In this document: piece after piece, positions 5,221 to 5,231 of the stretch
How positions within the stretch are numbered: position 1 is the stretch's first letter
How the letters are laid out: every line of letters starts with the position of its first letter
NCBI GenBank assembly: GCA_037141255.1
Contig: JBAXCX010000161.1
Location: 1-5,231 of the forward strand
DNA: 5,231 nt
Direction of reading: 5' to 3'
Source of the DNA: IMCC26207 sp037141255
Lineage (GTDB): Bacteria > Actinomycetota > Acidimicrobiia > Acidimicrobiales > Microtrichaceae
Program-made: the position numbers and the translations under genes
The notes under the pieces: model-generated
Databases searched by the model: none
Seen by the model: only the letters and a program-made list of their open reading frames with translations
What the model was told of the DNA's origin: nothing

Positions 5221-5231
5221 ATGGAAGACTC
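5221..5231 (+). other. Possible first codons of a downstream gene, cut by the window edge
   Basis: An ATG at 5221, 23 bases past the sugar porter stop, opens a frame (Met-Glu-Asp) that runs off the edge. The only ribosome-binding hint is GAG at about 5208-5210. The close spacing would fit a co-transcribed partner, but eleven bases cannot establish a gene. Confidence 0.15.

Overview
The window looks like a chromosomal segment from an actinobacterium of moderate GC content. This is inferred from three things: a Thr/Ser-rich lipoprotein with what I recognise as a DUF6777-type domain, an acyl-CoA dehydrogenase of the FadE style common in Actinomycetota, and a GC-leaning but not extreme codon choice. 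An aquatic or Acidimicrobiia-like lineage is a guess from the Thr-rich lipoprotein style. There is no sign of a mobile element, CRISPR array, tRNA, rRNA or phage gene.

Layout from left to right. Positions 1-157 hold a possible very small plus-strand lipoprotein: a good Shine-Dalgarno sequence, an ATG and a 16-residue lipoprotein-type signal sequence whose hydrophobic core is written by a 15-bp tandem repeat. Positions 158-306 are non-coding as far as I can see and hold two long-loop inverted repeats between convergent genes. A 564-residue minus-strand lipoprotein follows (307-2001). It has an N-terminal DUF6777-like domain and two C-terminal beta-rich modules that look like a duplication. A 105-bp gap (2002-2106) separates it from a 459-residue minus-strand acyl-CoA dehydrogenase (2107-3486). 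A 259-bp divergent intergenic region (3487-3745) carries a pair of 11-bp direct repeats. On the plus strand a 483-residue sugar porter of the major facilitator superfamily (3746-5197) runs nearly to the right edge. The last 34 bases may hold the first codons of another gene.

The dehydrogenase and the lipoprotein are in the same direction, but a 105-bp gap with a weak hairpin makes a shared operon uncertain. The sugar porter is divergent from the dehydrogenase and could share regulation with it through the intergenic repeats. The three large genes do not form an obvious pathway: they suggest acyl-CoA oxidation, sugar uptake and a cell-surface protein of unknown role. I found no convincing new multi-gene system. 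The points most worth a second look are the repeat-built small lipoprotein signal sequence, the duplicated cysteine-paired modules of the large lipoprotein, and the dehydrogenase that lacks the usual glutamate in its YEGT-type motif and has a long Gly/Ser/Lys-rich insertion.
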